The position numbers and the translations under genes were made by a program. A stretch of DNA of 64,000 bases from Patagioenas fasciata (lineage: Eukaryota > Chordata > Aves > Columbiformes > Columbidae): the NCBI RefSeq assembly GCF_037038585.1, contig NC_092520.1, forward strand, positions 192,552,604 through 192,616,603, given 5' to 3'. This document shows, piece after piece, positions 49,619-62,935 of the stretch. How positions within the stretch are numbered: the first letter of the stretch is position 1; each line of letters opens with the position of its first letter. Below the pieces are notes generated by a model that saw nothing but the letters and a program-made list of their open reading frames with translations, was not told the origin of the DNA and did not search any database.

Positions 49619-50124
49619 ATTTTCTTTTAGAACATCTTGTTTACTTTCTTTTCTGATGTTCGGATCTTCAGAAAAACAACTTTGCCATTTAAAGGCCTTG
49701 GCTTAATAATAATCTCAGGAAAAGTAATTTAATCTATTTTAGATGGGTTTTTTTTAGGATCAGATGAATCACACTCTCGAGGCACCTTTTCCTTTCTCCT
49801 AAGTACAAAGGGTTTGTAGGGTGACTTGCTTAGCCTTGAACATCTACTTACGAGATTTCTACATGAACGCAGTTAAATATCTCTCAAAATAATGCAGACA
49901 GTAATTAATTATTTTAAGCGAAGTAAGTTTCAATTAAAGCATAGAAAGAAAAATAAAGCAATTAGATCATGTTATCATTACAATAGTAGAGTAGAAAGTC
50001 AGGAATAAAAGCCAGTGGAGTAAGCTTCATGTGTATTTTTGTCTTGTTCATTATCAGCATTTGAAGGTTTATATATTTGGGAAAATATCCAAAACTATTC
50101 TTAATTAGCAAATTCCCCACTTAC

Positions 50125-50350
50125 ATAGAGATAGAGATAGAGATAGAGATAGAGATAGAGATAGAGATAGAGATAGAGATAGAGATAGAGATAGAGATAG
50201 AGATAGAGATAGAGATAGATAGAGATAGAGATAGAGATAGAGATAGAGATAGAGATAGAGATAGAGATAGAGATAGAGATAGAGATAGAGATAGAGACAG
50301 AGATAGAGATAGAGACAGAGACAGAGATGGAGATGAGAGAGAGAGAGAGA
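50125..50350. repeat. GAGATA hexanucleotide microsatellite
   Basis: ATAGAG units repeat nearly perfectly from 50125 to about 50296, with one 4 bp slip (GATAGATA) near 50216. They then give way to mixed GAGATA/GAGACA units and a short GA run ending about 50350. The array length is divisible by 3, so it yields long spurious Glu-Ile, Asp-Arg and Ser-Leu frames on both strands. Confidence 0.98.
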
Positions 50351-50369
50351 AGATATGGATATAGATGAC

Positions 50370-50370
<1 letters not shown>

Positions 50371-50414
<44 letters not shown>
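50371..50414. repeat. GATA tetranucleotide microsatellite
   Basis: Eleven GATA units immediately downstream of the hexamer array. The two arrays probably share an origin by slippage, since the same GATA slip also occurs inside the hexamer array. Confidence 0.97.
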
Positions 50415-51875
50415 TTTTATTAAATCACCATAATCACCAAACAATTGTAATATGTTCTGGGAACTGAAAGTGAAGGTAGAAATTGCTCTGGATACAACTT
50501 TAACAACAATTAGAAAAAAAATGTTGTGTTTAATTACACATTTGTATTGCTGCTTAATTCTGGAGGTACTAAAAACTGGATAGGATGTTACCTTGTCAAC
50601 CTGAGAACTACTAAGAACTCAACTGCTTGTGACTTTGAAAATCCTGATCTGAACAGCAACATCTCTACCACTTGCCAAAGCCCTGACCAATCCAAATACA
50701 CCATAATTCCTTGTAACTGACAATTTATTAGGCTTGTTCTGTCCTTTCCTACCACAAAGAAACCCCCATAAATTCAGCATAAGGCATAGGGGATGTTTCT
50801 GATTTCATTAAGCTAGATGAAAGGTCTGGGCATGCTGGACACAGCCTTGGGGTTAGGACTTTCTCCTGGGAATCCAGGGATATAAATTCTTAGTCATAGA
50901 AAGGATTCAAAACTACATTTCCTAAGATAATGCATTCCTCCAATAAGTTAACTAAGATATGCTGATCCCTTAGTCATAAGGCTATAGCTTTGGGATGAAG
51001 ATATTCAACTGTGAGCCCTTGATAATTTCAATATATCTGTTTCCCTATAATGTTAAAGATATTAAACATTGCGAGACCTGATCATTGAAGTCCATTTGCC
51101 AGTTGCTGCCTCAATAGCTAGTTCCCAGAATCGAGCTTTTGCTTCTGTTTTTCCTCTTGTAATCCTTTTTATACAGTGTCATCTATGGGACCAGTAAAAA
51201 CAGCCTGTTCTTCTCCTTCTATGTGTTATACCTGGAAATAACATGCTGTAACTACTAACCTGGGATGCAGTTCATGGTTAAACTGAAGAGCCTAAATTTC
51301 CCATTTCTTGGATGACTGTTATGTAAAAAGTGGTTATTACCATTACCATGGTCTATTCAAAAAGACATTTACTCTCTAAAGAAATTTCAATGCTCTGCAC
51401 AGTTACTGAACAGAGAGTTATTAATCTAAGCTCAAAAGGGAGTAGAATTTGAGACATTGCAATGCCTGGTATTCCCTGTTTGTTACTTCTGTGCTGCTTT
51501 TCCATATTTCCTTACAATCAATTTGTACTGGCCCACAGCTTTGGCAATATGAAACACACCTGTATGTGAAATCTCTGTTTTTCACTGGCACCCATATTAG
51601 CTCCAAATTAAGCATGCTTTGCTCTACTTCATAAAGAACTCTGCATAGAACAGCTTGTATGAATCTGTGAACATGCAAACAATACTGAAAATACCAAATG
51701 AGAAATCAGAGTGGAACTGTGAATTCGTATGGGAAGATATTACCAACAGCTAAACCCTCCTTTCATTTATGATGACATGCTTATTACTAGGTTTTCACAA
51801 AAGCACAAGTATATGCCACAGACATAAAAGCCTTACATTAAAATAGCATAATTAACATTGCAATGGTATTATGAA
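50415..51875. other. No gene seen
   Basis: AT-rich to mixed sequence. Frames 50526-50720 and 51421-51678 lack domains, and no classifiable repeat was recognised. Confidence 0.5.
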
Positions 51876-51950
51876 GTCATAGAACTATAGAACCATAGAT
51901 TAGTTTGGGTTGGAAGGGACCTTTATAGGACATCTAGTCCAACTCCCAAA
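51876..51950 (-). mobile_element. CR1 3' tip with octamer tail
   Basis: The plus strand shows 'catagaactatagaacc' (three degenerate tail units in reverse) and then 'gggttggaagggacc' and 'catctagtccaactcc', the reverse complement of the CR1 3' terminus. Only about 75 bp of the element remains. Confidence 0.92.
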
Positions 51951-53239
51951 TGTTTTCAAAAGTTATGAAATGTCATGTATATGGCAGTTGAGACACCGTA
52001 ATCCTTATATGTTTCCACTTAGCTACAGTCTTTGCTTGTATGGTCACATTTTTTCCTCAAGGTTTTCCCACATAAACTACCTCTCGTTCAGTTAACATGA
52101 TAGAAAGCTCTTGGGACACAAACCATTGATTAATATTTGATTGCATTTGATTAATAATCAGTTTTTCAGCCTAGCTTTTTTCTGTTGCCCATTATCCAAA
52201 CTCTACTTTGAAGAAAGAAATAATAATTTCCTTATGTGCTTTTTATGTCATTTGTCGCATGCTGGTATGCTAAAGTTTTTCAAAGATGTCATGCATCAGT
52301 TTTCATAACACTACTTTTCCATTATATCTGCAGTAGGTAAACCGAGTTAGATGCTAGAATGAACACAGTAAGGTTCTGTCCATATTTAAACAATTTATGC
52401 ATGTTTTCTGCACCTTGCTCTTCTTTAAATATAACATGCAAGTTAAAAGCACAGGCTTGATTAATTCATGTGACTCCATGCTTTTTCAGAATTTCTGCCG
52501 AAGAAAATCCAGGTTACAAAGGCAATCATAAGCAGCACGTGGGCTGCAGGGACCCATGAAAATTCAGATAACTGTTTTGCCTAGCATCACATGGAGTTTC
52601 ATGGCATAGTAAGTAATAGAATCCATTTCATTATGACGTTGTTCAACTAACGCACAAAATTTTTCTATTTCTTTCTTCAACTCTTTACCTTACTTACTGG
52701 AAAAAAAAAAACAACATTAGATGTCTTTTATGGTAATCTTATTCTGACAGAATTTGTTGAGATCAAACATGTTTAGAGAAACATGATGACTTCAGAAGAT
52801 CTTCCAATGAAATAGGCCAGTTTTGAAGCTTACTTTCCTATCTGTTTTTAGCTAGCTCCCTTGTCCATCTTCTTTGCTCTTTAGTTTTAGGAGCAGGATC
52901 ACAAAATATTCCATCCTCCATCTCCCAAGGCTCCCTGTTTTTCATCTGCCAAGTCTCAGGTGCTCTGAGCAAGGATACTGGGGAGTTTCCAAAATCTGTC
53001 ATTTCCATTTTCAAAATCATTTGACTACATATTTCCACAAAAAATTCACCCAGAGAAAGATCCCCAGCTCATCACAACATTAATCACACACAGATGAAAT
53101 CTTGTAAGTGTTAGTCTTAGAGCAGTAAGTTTGATGCCTTACACGAGATACAACCAGTGAGAATCTGCTCCCTTCCCATTTCCAAATGCTGGTATTCCTA
53201 GAATAGCCATGTGGTAACCTCTGCTTAGCTCTGGTTCTC
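51951..53239. other. No gene seen
   Basis: AT-rich sequence with an A tract about 52700-52712. Frames 51910-52095, 52838-53038 and 52874-53083 are short and unsupported. Confidence 0.5.
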
Positions 53240-53620
53240 AGCAAATCCTTGCCTGCTTTCAAGTATGGCAGCTTCTGGAAGAGATGTTAGAGGAGAGGGT
53301 GATCCCCAGCCCAGTGGGGCTCAGGCAGAAGGGTTGGGTTGCTAGGGCACCTCAGATGACCACGCAAGCCAGTGTGCAATCTGGTCAGCTGCCACATGGA
53401 GAACGAAGAGGTCTGGTGAGTAGAGGAAACTCTGGAAAGTGTGGGAGCAATAGTTTGTTGATCTCCATAACAACATCATCAAAAATGTGTGCATAAACAA
53501 GCAAAAAGACAAATACTGCGTCATGTAAAGACTTGATCACACTTCCAGACAGGCGAAGAACCCTCTTTCTTGGTGTCATTAAAGGTGAGTGTCGCCTGCG
53601 GGTGTTCATTTAACACTAAC
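53240..53620. other. GC-richer block with a donor-like site
   Basis: About 380 bp richer in G+C and CpG than its flanks. On the plus strand a consensus-like 5' splice donor, AAAG/GTGAGT, lies at 53584/53585, and a second GGTGAGT lies near 53414. The minus-strand frame 53385-53609 (74 codons) has no recognisable domain. It may be a non-coding exon, an old repeat or a conserved element; I cannot decide. Confidence 0.25.
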
Positions 53621-56214
53621 TTGAAATTCCTTTCCTTGCTATTCCAGCAAAATGGTGACTGATTGCTACAACAGCCTTAGACATCCTATTAGAATATTAT
53701 TACAGCATCATTTAAGTTTTTCAAAGAGTCTATCTCCTGCAAATTTTTGTAGAGAAATGATACCTGATGAAAAGTTTTAATACCAAGTTTGTGAAAGACT
53801 GCTCAATTTTTCCAATTGGCAATATGAAAAACTTTTATTTATCATCTCCTATATGTCCCTAGTATTGAGAAATTTTATAATACTGGGGAAAGACAGCCAT
53901 TTATACCTTTTAAATGGGCATTTAAAATGCTCCCAAGATCTTGGAGAAAGTGAGGGAAGTCAATTTTACTGGAACACTTGCACCTGAAGAGTAGTCACAG
54001 AAGTGATTGATTTCTCCACAAAATATGCCATTATATGTTTCATGGGTTAGAGTATTTATTTACCACATTATTTTCAGTCTTCTTGAATTTTCCGTGTGAA
54101 TGTATCCTTTCATATATCTTGATATTAAGATACAGAGGATATAGGTAGTGGGATGTGTGTTTATATTTGAGACCAGAACATGGGTAATCACAGGGACCAT
54201 ATCACCACCCTCTGGATAGGCTTCAGAGTGTATGGCTACAAACACATTTTTTCTTTGTAATGTTAACATTCAGTAATTTTAATAGTGGACTTTGTTAGCA
54301 AAAAAAAACAAATTCTTAGAAAAAAGAAATTGAATTTTTTTCTCACTCAAATTTTATTGGCATCTTTGGAAGGACAAAATAAAGTTGTAGTTTACCTATA
54401 GCAAAATAACAGAAATCAGAAAGGTCAGGCATGGTTCAAAAGAAGAATTCTCCAAATTGGTTCTATTTGCAATAACACAGGTAGAGTTGTGTGGCATTGT
54501 TTTTGCCATCCTATTCATATCTTTTTATTGTTAAATCACTTAGATTAAAATTGGGATCTCTAGTTGTTCAAGAAGCATGATTTATGAAAGACCGGTGGAT
54601 TGAATTAGAGCTCCTATCACACAAGGACTTAAAAAACACACTTTAATCATTTTTGTTCCTTTGCTGAACCAAAGGTGTCTGCTTAAACTGTATATTTAGG
54701 ATTATATCCATGTAGCAAAATATTCCAATTCAGGTCAAGCCTACTCAAATTAAAATAATAAATTATTATTTTTAATTTATCTTTCCTTTTCTCTGTCTCA
54801 ATACATAAATTTATATACACACATATATGAAGCTGAAGTTAAAATTTTTGTAATTTACCATTTTGATGACACTTTTTAGAAAACTGTTCTTCTCAAGGCT
54901 GTATTATAATATAAAATAATGGTGGTTTTATTTTATATTATGTTAGTAAATATTAATGCATTATTTAGGCAGAATAAATATGTATTTTAGAATTACTTGG
55001 GTAAATGCTCTGTACTGTAGGAAAACACAGCTAACAGTTCATAGTTACATCATTGGAAAAATTATGAAACAATCACTCTTTAAGGCTAATCAGAATACAC
55101 ACAAGTTAGGAAATATGACTCTCTAATCATATGTCCCAGTAAATACTGGGACACAGTGCTTTTCCAAGAAGCATTGGGAAAATTCAGTGTTCAGTAATCC
55201 TCTGAATCTGTTACTACAGTTCCCGGTCACAACACCTGCCTAGCCGCAGGAAAATGGTGTAGAGGGAAGACATACTAATATGTTAATGTTTCTTTATTTT
55301 TTTCTCATGTATTTAATTTAACCGTAGATACAAAACATGTAAATTGTCTTTTAGCAAGAGTGTGTTTCACTAGGAAATTCATTCTTTCCTTGTTTTTCTC
55401 AGTAAAAGACCGAACTATTCTTTGATTTAACTAGATAGAAATGATGGCCTTTGTACTGAGAGAAAACAGGTGGAATAAACCGGTGTATAACATGAATGAC
55501 ACTTCTGTATCTTTCAGAGCTTCGTACACAACCAGCTAGAAAGAAGGTAGACAAAACCTTGGGAGCACTGGATAAAAACACTAGTTGATGACCTGTGACA
55601 AAAACATTTCCTTTCCTCAGTAAGATGTTCTTTGGAGGCTGATATAAGGAGATTAAGATGATGGATGGTGACACAGTCTAGACAGTACGCAGTATTTCAC
55701 TGGACATATATGTAAGAATAAAAGTCACTGGGAACTTTTTCAGTCTTTATCTCTGTAGGTTTGATACATTTTGTTGAGGCCTAGCAAAAAAAATCAACTT
55801 AGTTAAAGCAGCCATTTCGCAGTAATAATACTGACTGGTTTTAATCACATCAGAATGGCATTGACTGAATGCTCTAACAAATTTTCTGTATAAACAAATT
55901 GACACTTAAGGACCTCAGCTGATTGGGAATTATTTACTACAAAGACAAACTACTAGTTCTTATTAAAACCCTTCTCTTTCCCATTTTTCTTTATTTGTTT
56001 GCTAATTAGGCAAATGGATTGCAAGGTTTCAGTCACCTGGGTTTGTCTACTTGATCTTGTGTGTATTAGTATTACTACAATACTCACATGAGTAAAATTA
56101 ATCTATTGGCTAAATGACCAATAGCTCATTTTTCATAACTCATTTAAAAAAAAAAAAATCAGTTTATCTGTGGCAAACCACTGTCCATTATATTTTATCC
56201 TGTGTAATAAGGTG
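53621..56214. other. AT-rich stretch without genes
   Basis: No gene or classifiable repeat was recognised; short A tracts lie near 54300 and 56146-56158. Frames 54060-54269 and 55399-55674 have no domains. Confidence 0.5.
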
Positions 56215-56862
56215 TCTTCATTACTGACTTGGATGATGGGATGGAGTGTATTCTCAGCGAGACTGCAAACCTGACTGGGTAGAGTGATCACTTAGCTGGA
56301 CGTTTCAAATAGCTTCACCAGGCTGGAAAAATGAGTTGACAGAAAACTTGTGAAGTTCAACAGGGGCAAGTGCAAAATCTTGCATCTGGGGTGGAATAAC
56401 CACATGAACAATATGGAGTGGGCACTAAATGGATAGAAAGTGGTGACAGGGAAAAGGAGCTAATAGAAAACAAGTTGAATGTGTTGACCTCTTGAGCAAA
56501 GGTTGACAGCATGTCAGCTGTATTAGCTAGACTGTTGCCAGCAGCTCCAGGGAGGTGAACCTTCCCCTGTATACAATACTTGTGAGACCACATCTGGAGC
56601 ACTGTGTCAAGTTTTGGCCATTCCCAAACAGTAAATAAACTCTTATTAGTTATAAAAAGGAAATTTTATTTTCCCATAAGGATGGTCAAACACTAGAACA
56701 GATTGCCCTAAGATGTCAAGTGATCTCAGTCTTTGAAGATATTAAAAACCAGCTGTACAGGTTCCTAAGCAGCCTGGTCTAATTGGGCTTGTTATGAGCA
56801 GAATGTCAGACTAGAAGACCTCCAGACATCTCTGTGACCTTAAATACTCTGATTCTATTAAA
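56215..56862 (+). mobile_element. CR1 remnant, RT to 3' end
   Basis: An old, internally deleted CR1 in plus orientation. It begins at the RT motif region ('cattactgacttggatgatgg', equivalent to FITDLDDG). It continues through 'gtgaagttcaacaggggcaag' (KFNRGK-like) near 56350 and 'ctggagcactgtgtcaag' near 56595. It ends with the 3' block ('gcagcctggtct', 'agaagacctccagacatctc') and a decayed 'ctctgattctatt' tail near 56850. An A/T-rich stretch at about 56630-56680 replaces part of the expected sequence. No coding capacity. Confidence 0.88.
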
Positions 56863-57195
56863 GAAATCCATGTCTGTTCCTCAAAAAGAAAACAACTTAC
56901 TGCTTACAAATGATGACAGTTGATATTTTTCTACCTCTTTGCAAAAAGATCAGTGTATTGGTGCTTCCTTACAAGCTCCTTTGCTTCTGCAACATGTATT
57001 TTTTCCTCTATCATTCCACTAAGATTGCTATATAGTGTGTATATTCTAGTTCCTAGTCTTTATGTAGCCAGAAAGTTTTCCCTTGTATTCCAAAGAATTC
57101 TCATCTCCCAGTTTTCTCTTACTGTATCACTGTTTCCATGCCTACTGCATTGCTAAATAACCAAATGGAAGGGAAAAAACTATTACATGGTAGTA
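56863..57195. other. No gene seen
   Basis: AT-rich sequence; the frame 56920-57156 is hydrophobic and has no domain. Confidence 0.5.
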
Positions 57196-57372
57196 TATGA
57201 GATCTCTGACTTCTATTCACTGTGGGCTCTTACTGAGATCTTAGTATAGAGCTTTCAATTGCAGCTGAAATCTTCATATATGAGATCTCTGACTTCTATT
57301 CGCTGTGGGTTCTTATTTCTATTAAAACCGAGATCTTCATATATAGCTTTCACTTGCAGCTGAAATCTTCTG
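57196..57372. repeat. Local tandem duplication, about 83 bp unit
   Basis: Copies at 57196-57278 and 57279-57372 share 'tatgagatctctgacttc', 'ctgtggg', 'gagatctt' and 'gcagctgaaatcttc'. The second copy has a roughly 10 bp insertion. Differences of several percent indicate an old duplication. Confidence 0.92.
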
Positions 57373-58956
57373 AGGCATGAAATTTGTTCTTAGACTTTAG
57401 TAGACTCTTGGAAAATCACATTACATTGATTCTTTAAATTGTAGTATTACACCACCCTCTTTTTTCTTGTACCTATAGACAATTGGGTCTTTGCAAGTCT
57501 ATAAACCAGGAATTGACACTGAAGAAACCTGATTAGAATAAGTAGGTTTTGATCTTGTCACTATTGTCAGACCACAGATTAGTTATCTCTAAGCTGTTGC
57601 TCTTGTCTGCTATTGTACTCATAGGTACAGACAGTAATGTTAGACACCTCTGCTGGTGTACAATGCACTTATTGTTCTTCGTATGATATAAAAATGGTAT
57701 ATTAATAATATTTTCTCTTTTTTTCAAATGTATTAAAGTAGCTGCAAGCCTGTACAATTCATCACAGTGAAGAAGGAAAACCTGGGAGTTAGTGGATGGC
57801 AGCACATGCAGTTTTAGCTAGCTTCAGCTATATAGATGGGAGTTCATCATAGATGTTGTTAAGGTTTATCTGCCTTTAGGTGTCTAATACAAAAGTTGGA
57901 TTCTGAAATAAATATGCAAAGCATTTCTTTTTTGACACAGATACAGGAATTTTTGAGCTAACATATTTGTGAATGAAAGACTACAAAATCCATCCTCTTT
58001 TTGTTGACATAGTCATAAAAACAGCACTATAGTTATAATCTGCTTCGAAAGAAACTCTGTTTGTGTAACTGGGAATGGGCTAACAGTGAATCCAAGTGTA
58101 TTTGGCCATAAACTTACTGTTAGGTTGTAGCCAGTTTAGAACATTGTACTCTTAAGCTGATCTTTTCTCACACATGAAACGCCTACTTCTCACAAACCCT
58201 GATCCTGGCTCATATAAACTAGGTTTACATTATAAATTCTATTGGATTGATTTCTGACACACAGAGAAATTAATAGGAACCATCATGTGTGGCTCTAGCT
58301 TTCATAGTTCCTTTAAGAAGAGCATTAGGAAATTAAAATTTTACTTGTTTCTTTTTCGAGAGGAATGTTAGAGAGAAAAGTTGAAGAGCATGATAAAAAA
58401 GAGGGTTGTGTAGAGTGGTACAAATGGTTACAGGTAAATGGCAGACCAGATGCTCACTTTACCCATAATTCAGTAGATTGTCTCTGTGAGGCTGGAACAA
58501 CAGGGTGAAACTGATGATGAGTGTAGAGAGTGGCCAGTGCAAGTAGAATTTACCTTTCTCAGGTCAGTGAAAATTGATTCCAAAAGTACTGAAAGTGTCT
58601 GTTGTCAACATATCTTCTCTTTTGTGGCTTTCCCAGACTTGGGATGGATTTCTAAAGAAATCAATGGGACCTGAATGGCATGAAAAAACCAAGAGATTTC
58701 TGAGATGAAAGCAGAAGAGATGCCTAAACTGGTCTAGATTTGTGCAAATTGACTGTATTTTATACTTGGACTTCTGCTTTCTGCTTTGCCATCTGGCCTT
58801 TTACCAGCATGAATTGTGGATCCAAGCCAAGATGAGTGTGAAAGCAGGCAGAAAGAAGGACCGTGATGCCCTTTCACGTGATTTCACGGTTCAAGTAAGA
58901 CACGTGGTCCAGTCAAGAAATACAGTTTGGATTGTAAATTTGTCTTCAGTAAAAAT
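57373..58956. other. No gene seen
   Basis: AT-rich sequence. Frames 57533-57805, 58486-58674 and 58742-58969 lack domains. Confidence 0.5.
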
Positions 58957-58980
58957 CATAGAATCATAGAATAATTTTGT
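58957..58980 (-). mobile_element. Possible CR1 octamer-tail relic
   Basis: Two reverse-oriented tail units ('atcatagaatcatagaat') followed by a short T-rich piece. The body of the element is not recognisable, so this could be a relic or chance. Confidence 0.45.
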
Positions 58981-59273
58981 TTGTAATTAATAATGAATCA
59001 GTCTTTCCAGTTTGAATAAGAAACTGAAACCAGAAACACTGGGTTTATTTTACCTATCAATCTATTAAAAAATTGATATTATTAAAAAGAGTATAAAAGA
59101 GGGTTTCAGTTATTAAACTTTAAGGGATCTTAGGCAGTAGAGAAGACATGGGTCTCTTTCTTCCCTCCCTTCTAAGGAATGAAAGAGTTGCACTTTGCCA
59201 GCAGCTGTTTTGATGATTCAGCCCAAAACTGGCTGTGTTCTTTGTAATATTCTTTCCAATTAGTACTGAAATG
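58981..59273. other. No gene seen
   Basis: AT-rich sequence without recognisable features. Confidence 0.5.
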
Positions 59274-59343
59274 TTATTTTATTTTATTTTATTTTATTTT
59301 ATTTTATTTTATTTTATTTTATTTTATTTTATTTTATTTTATT
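59274..59343. repeat. TTTTA pentanucleotide microsatellite
   Basis: About 70 bp, 14 uninterrupted ATTTT units on the plus strand. Confidence 0.98.
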
Positions 59344-62300
59344 GTGAGAGTTCAATGAGACTAACAGAAGTCACCTCCATTTGATTTATATTTCTCTCTT
59401 CACATTGTGGTGCTACAGTCAAAGCAACTTTAAACTAAGAGAACACTGTAAGACATAAAGAGGTTGCAGAGTTTTCTTTCTGATAGTGTAATTCAGTCAC
59501 CAGAATAGACAGGCTCAAATAACAGAATATTTGTGTTGCAAAACAATTTGTACTTCAGAGCGTTTACCAGTTTTTGTTTAGCTCTTGCTAAAGGTCAAGG
59601 TATGTTTCTCTGAATAGAATACAACTCAGGATTCTCAGAGTGACATAGCATATTTTTCATAGATCATATTATAGGTTCATACATTTCTCGCTACCTAAGC
59701 TCTGCCAAGGCCTTGGATAAATCTGAACATATCCGTTTTTATAAATAACATAATAAAAACCCAAAACAGCCAAAGTTAACAGTAATGATTCGGTAGTTCT
59801 CATCCAGATGCTTGCTATGTAAGCCCTCAAGGACTAACTTGATTCTAAAAATTAAAACATAGCAGATCTGTAGATAAGACAGTGGCTTTCTAAAACACAA
59901 GAGCTCAAACAGGTATTTTACTATTTCAGAGCTTCATTTACTTCACATAGGAATTGCAAGTGAGAGAAATAGTACAGTCTAAATCATTTTAAATTCCTGA
60001 TAGCTTAGGTACATGGATATGATAATATGATGTGTGGGAAATATTAAGCACAGGGCAAATCATGCAGAAACTATTAAACTCAGAGGGGTGATGGACACCT
60101 CTCTGTTGGAAGTAGTTACACCTCACAGCCCACAGTCCAGACAGCAGGTTTGGGATGGAAGCAATGTATTTCTAATGAACGATCTTCCTTGGCTGAAAAA
60201 GTCACCTCCTACTTAGGTTGGAGCTTTAAAGCTAATTTGGCAACAAAAGTAGTGTTTGGCAATCCAAACATCCTCTGAAAAAGTGTGTATTTTGATTATC
60301 AAATTCCTCAGAAACACTGGTATCACTCAGGATGTGTTTGCTGGGGTTCAAATCCTGTCAAATAATCAATTTGAGAAGTTATAAGCATCACATTACCAGT
60401 TTACTGAAGTGTGGGTTGTGTTCACTCCCCACCCTGATCAGGATAAGTTCAAAGGTTGATGACTTGATTTGAATGTTTCACAGTCCAAAAAGTGATGGTC
60501 TGTTACCAGTTTCCATATACAAGATCACTCTCATAACTTGGGTATAAACAATTTCTTCTGCTGCTCGATGGTGGATGCCCAATGAATACTGGAAACAATA
60601 TTTTGTGCCAGTATCAATGACTTTTCCATCTTACAGAAAAAGTGTTCCTTCTGTCAACATTGACCTCTCTGCTACTTGAAACTTTAACATACTTATTTGC
60701 ATTGTTTTCTTCTACAATATGTTGAAATGTATTTCAATAACACTTCTCTTTCAGTTATTTTTCATGCGCTTGCAAGAATGTATGCTCATTGCTAGTATGG
60801 AATACTCGCATTTTTACCTAATTGGTGGTTTTCTAAGAAATGCAGAAACTGTAGAAAAGAAAGGAGGTAAAAGAGCAAAGTTTATCATTACTGTTGATCA
60901 GTACCTTCCATATGTCCACTATTTTACATAAGCATATATGTATCTATAAGTATGTGTATATGCAGTTTATTTATGGTAAAAAAAAAAATGTATATTTATA
61001 TTAGAAATTCTATGTCTTTATCAAATAGTACCTATCCATCTTACAATACCAAATTTATAAAAATAGTCTTATGTATTAAAATATGGTTTATTGGTGGATT
61101 TGTTAATATTACAGTAACAATTAGACTCAGAGATCTTAAGGGTCTTTTTTAACCTAAGTGCCCCTGAGAAAGCAGCTGAGGGAAGTATTAGATACCAAAT
61201 TTCTCACTGAGAGTATACATCAAGATAATTTACAGTAGCAAAATCTTGAACAAGTATTTCATAAAAAAACAAGAGCTGTATTTTTTGAAGAATGAGTTCC
61301 ATCAAGTTAGCAGATTCAGGTTTCAGATTTTATTATCATCCTCTATGGAAATTTTTGGACATGATAATGATATATATCAAATTAATATCCATGCAGCAAA
61401 AGCATTTTCTGATTCCTAGGAACTTATTAATTCTTGAAATTGTCTTTGGTATTATGAACTTTCAGTGTGTTAGTGATTTGTATTTTCAAAAAAATGTTCT
61501 TAGTTTACAGCCTTTAAAGACAATATGTACTAAGGAGGATTTTTAGTATTGAATAATATTTATAAAGTTTTCTTACTGATATATGCTGATTATATCTTTA
61601 CAATATCTGACTTCTACATTTTCTCTCTGTGTCTACAACATTTAATGAACTCCACTAGCTCTGTTAAATCGATGAAGATCTGTTCATCAGTTATTGAGAG
61701 TAGAATTCCATTTCAGTAAAGAAATATAAAAATATAGGGGAATATCCATCTATGTATTGATATATCTATTGATCTCTCTAGTAATCTATAGGACAGCATG
61801 CAAATATATTCTGTTTCAGTCCTATAGCATTGATTACCTTGTCATGTGGGAAAAATGAAGCAGAAAACATACATACATATTTTAAAAAATCTTGTTTGCT
61901 TCAGCTGATTGTATAGTAAAAGACGACACTACATGCAACTACTGTAGCAAAATACAGCAAATGCAAATGAAAAAACAACGTTCTTTGTCTACCAAAGGGA
62001 ACAGAAGAACTGCTGCAGATAAGTAGTGGCATTGATCAGGCACAGCAACCTTAAGCCATGGGAAACATTAAAGCATTTTTTTCTCTTTTTTTCTTTCCTT
62101 CCTCTTCCTGTAGAGATTGTGACCATCATTTAGCTTTTTTGTTTTTACCTTTGTCTTTGCAGCATATGTGGGATGATTTACATGTGCTGCATGTATGGCT
62201 TTTGTTCTCTTTGTTAACACCATAAACCAGCTCTGTCTAGTTTTCAAGGCTGCATTCCTTTAGTGATCAGTGATCAACTGTTTCTGATTTGTGGCTATAA

Positions 62301-62539
62301 ACGCAGAGGCCCAGGTATCATTCATGCCTGTATTCTCAAAGCTGCTGCTATTATCTTGTGCTCACACACTTAGACATCATGTTACAATCTATACTACATT
62401 TGTCTTGATAGATAGAGGGTTATATTTGTGTGTGTGCGAAATTGTAATTGTGGTTTTCTTTTGCCAGTGTTAGTCTTGCACTCCATCACTTCCTGTGGCG
62501 CTGTCAGTTTTGTCACAAGTAGTTCTGGGCATTAAGTTG
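59344..62539. other. AT-rich stretch without genes
   Basis: No gene or classifiable repeat was recognised. Frames 60034-60216, 60719-60931, 60952-61152, 61292-61546 and 62291-62473 are short and domainless. Confidence 0.5.
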
Positions 62540-62935
62540 AGGGTTGAGCAAATGAAATCATGAAGAGGTAAAGGATTTCTGGGGTTTTTATTGAGTCCAA
62601 GAGTGTAGAAGGAACTGATCCGTAGCATATGCTGAAGCGATGATACCAATCAAAGACAGGGTTGTTTGCTGAGGGTGTATGCAGACTGTTGAGAAGGTAT
62701 GTAGAGCAGCACACCACCCGGAATACACTGAGGTCCCACCAGCCTCTTTCTGCTCATGGTTGTCCCTTGCAGAAGATTCAGGTACTATCATGGAGTCAGG
62801 ACACAGTAATGGATGGATCCAGTTTTGGATCTGTGATCATAAACCTGGAAATGCAACCCTGTCTCACTGCATATATATCAACTGACTGAGCAGATATCCT
62901 GTCCCAATTCTGGACTACCTAATATTCCATTAGAG
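62540..62935 (-). other. Mixed-composition block, weak LTR-like signals
   Basis: A block less AT-rich than its flanks. The minus strand reads AATAAA at about 62592-62587, and a TATATATG-like run occurs near 62870-62877, so a promoter-to-poly(A) order on the minus strand is possible. No termini or target duplication were found. Overlapping small frames on both strands (62532-62889) look like chance. Confidence 0.2.

Noticed and set aside
50125..50414. CRISPR-like regular repeats
   Set aside because: The units are contiguous hexamers and tetramers without spacers, and the setting is a vertebrate genome.
50077..50444. Glu-Ile/Asp-Arg and Ser-Leu repeat open frames on both strands
   Set aside because: Translation of the GAGATA hexamer array, which cannot create stops in these frames.
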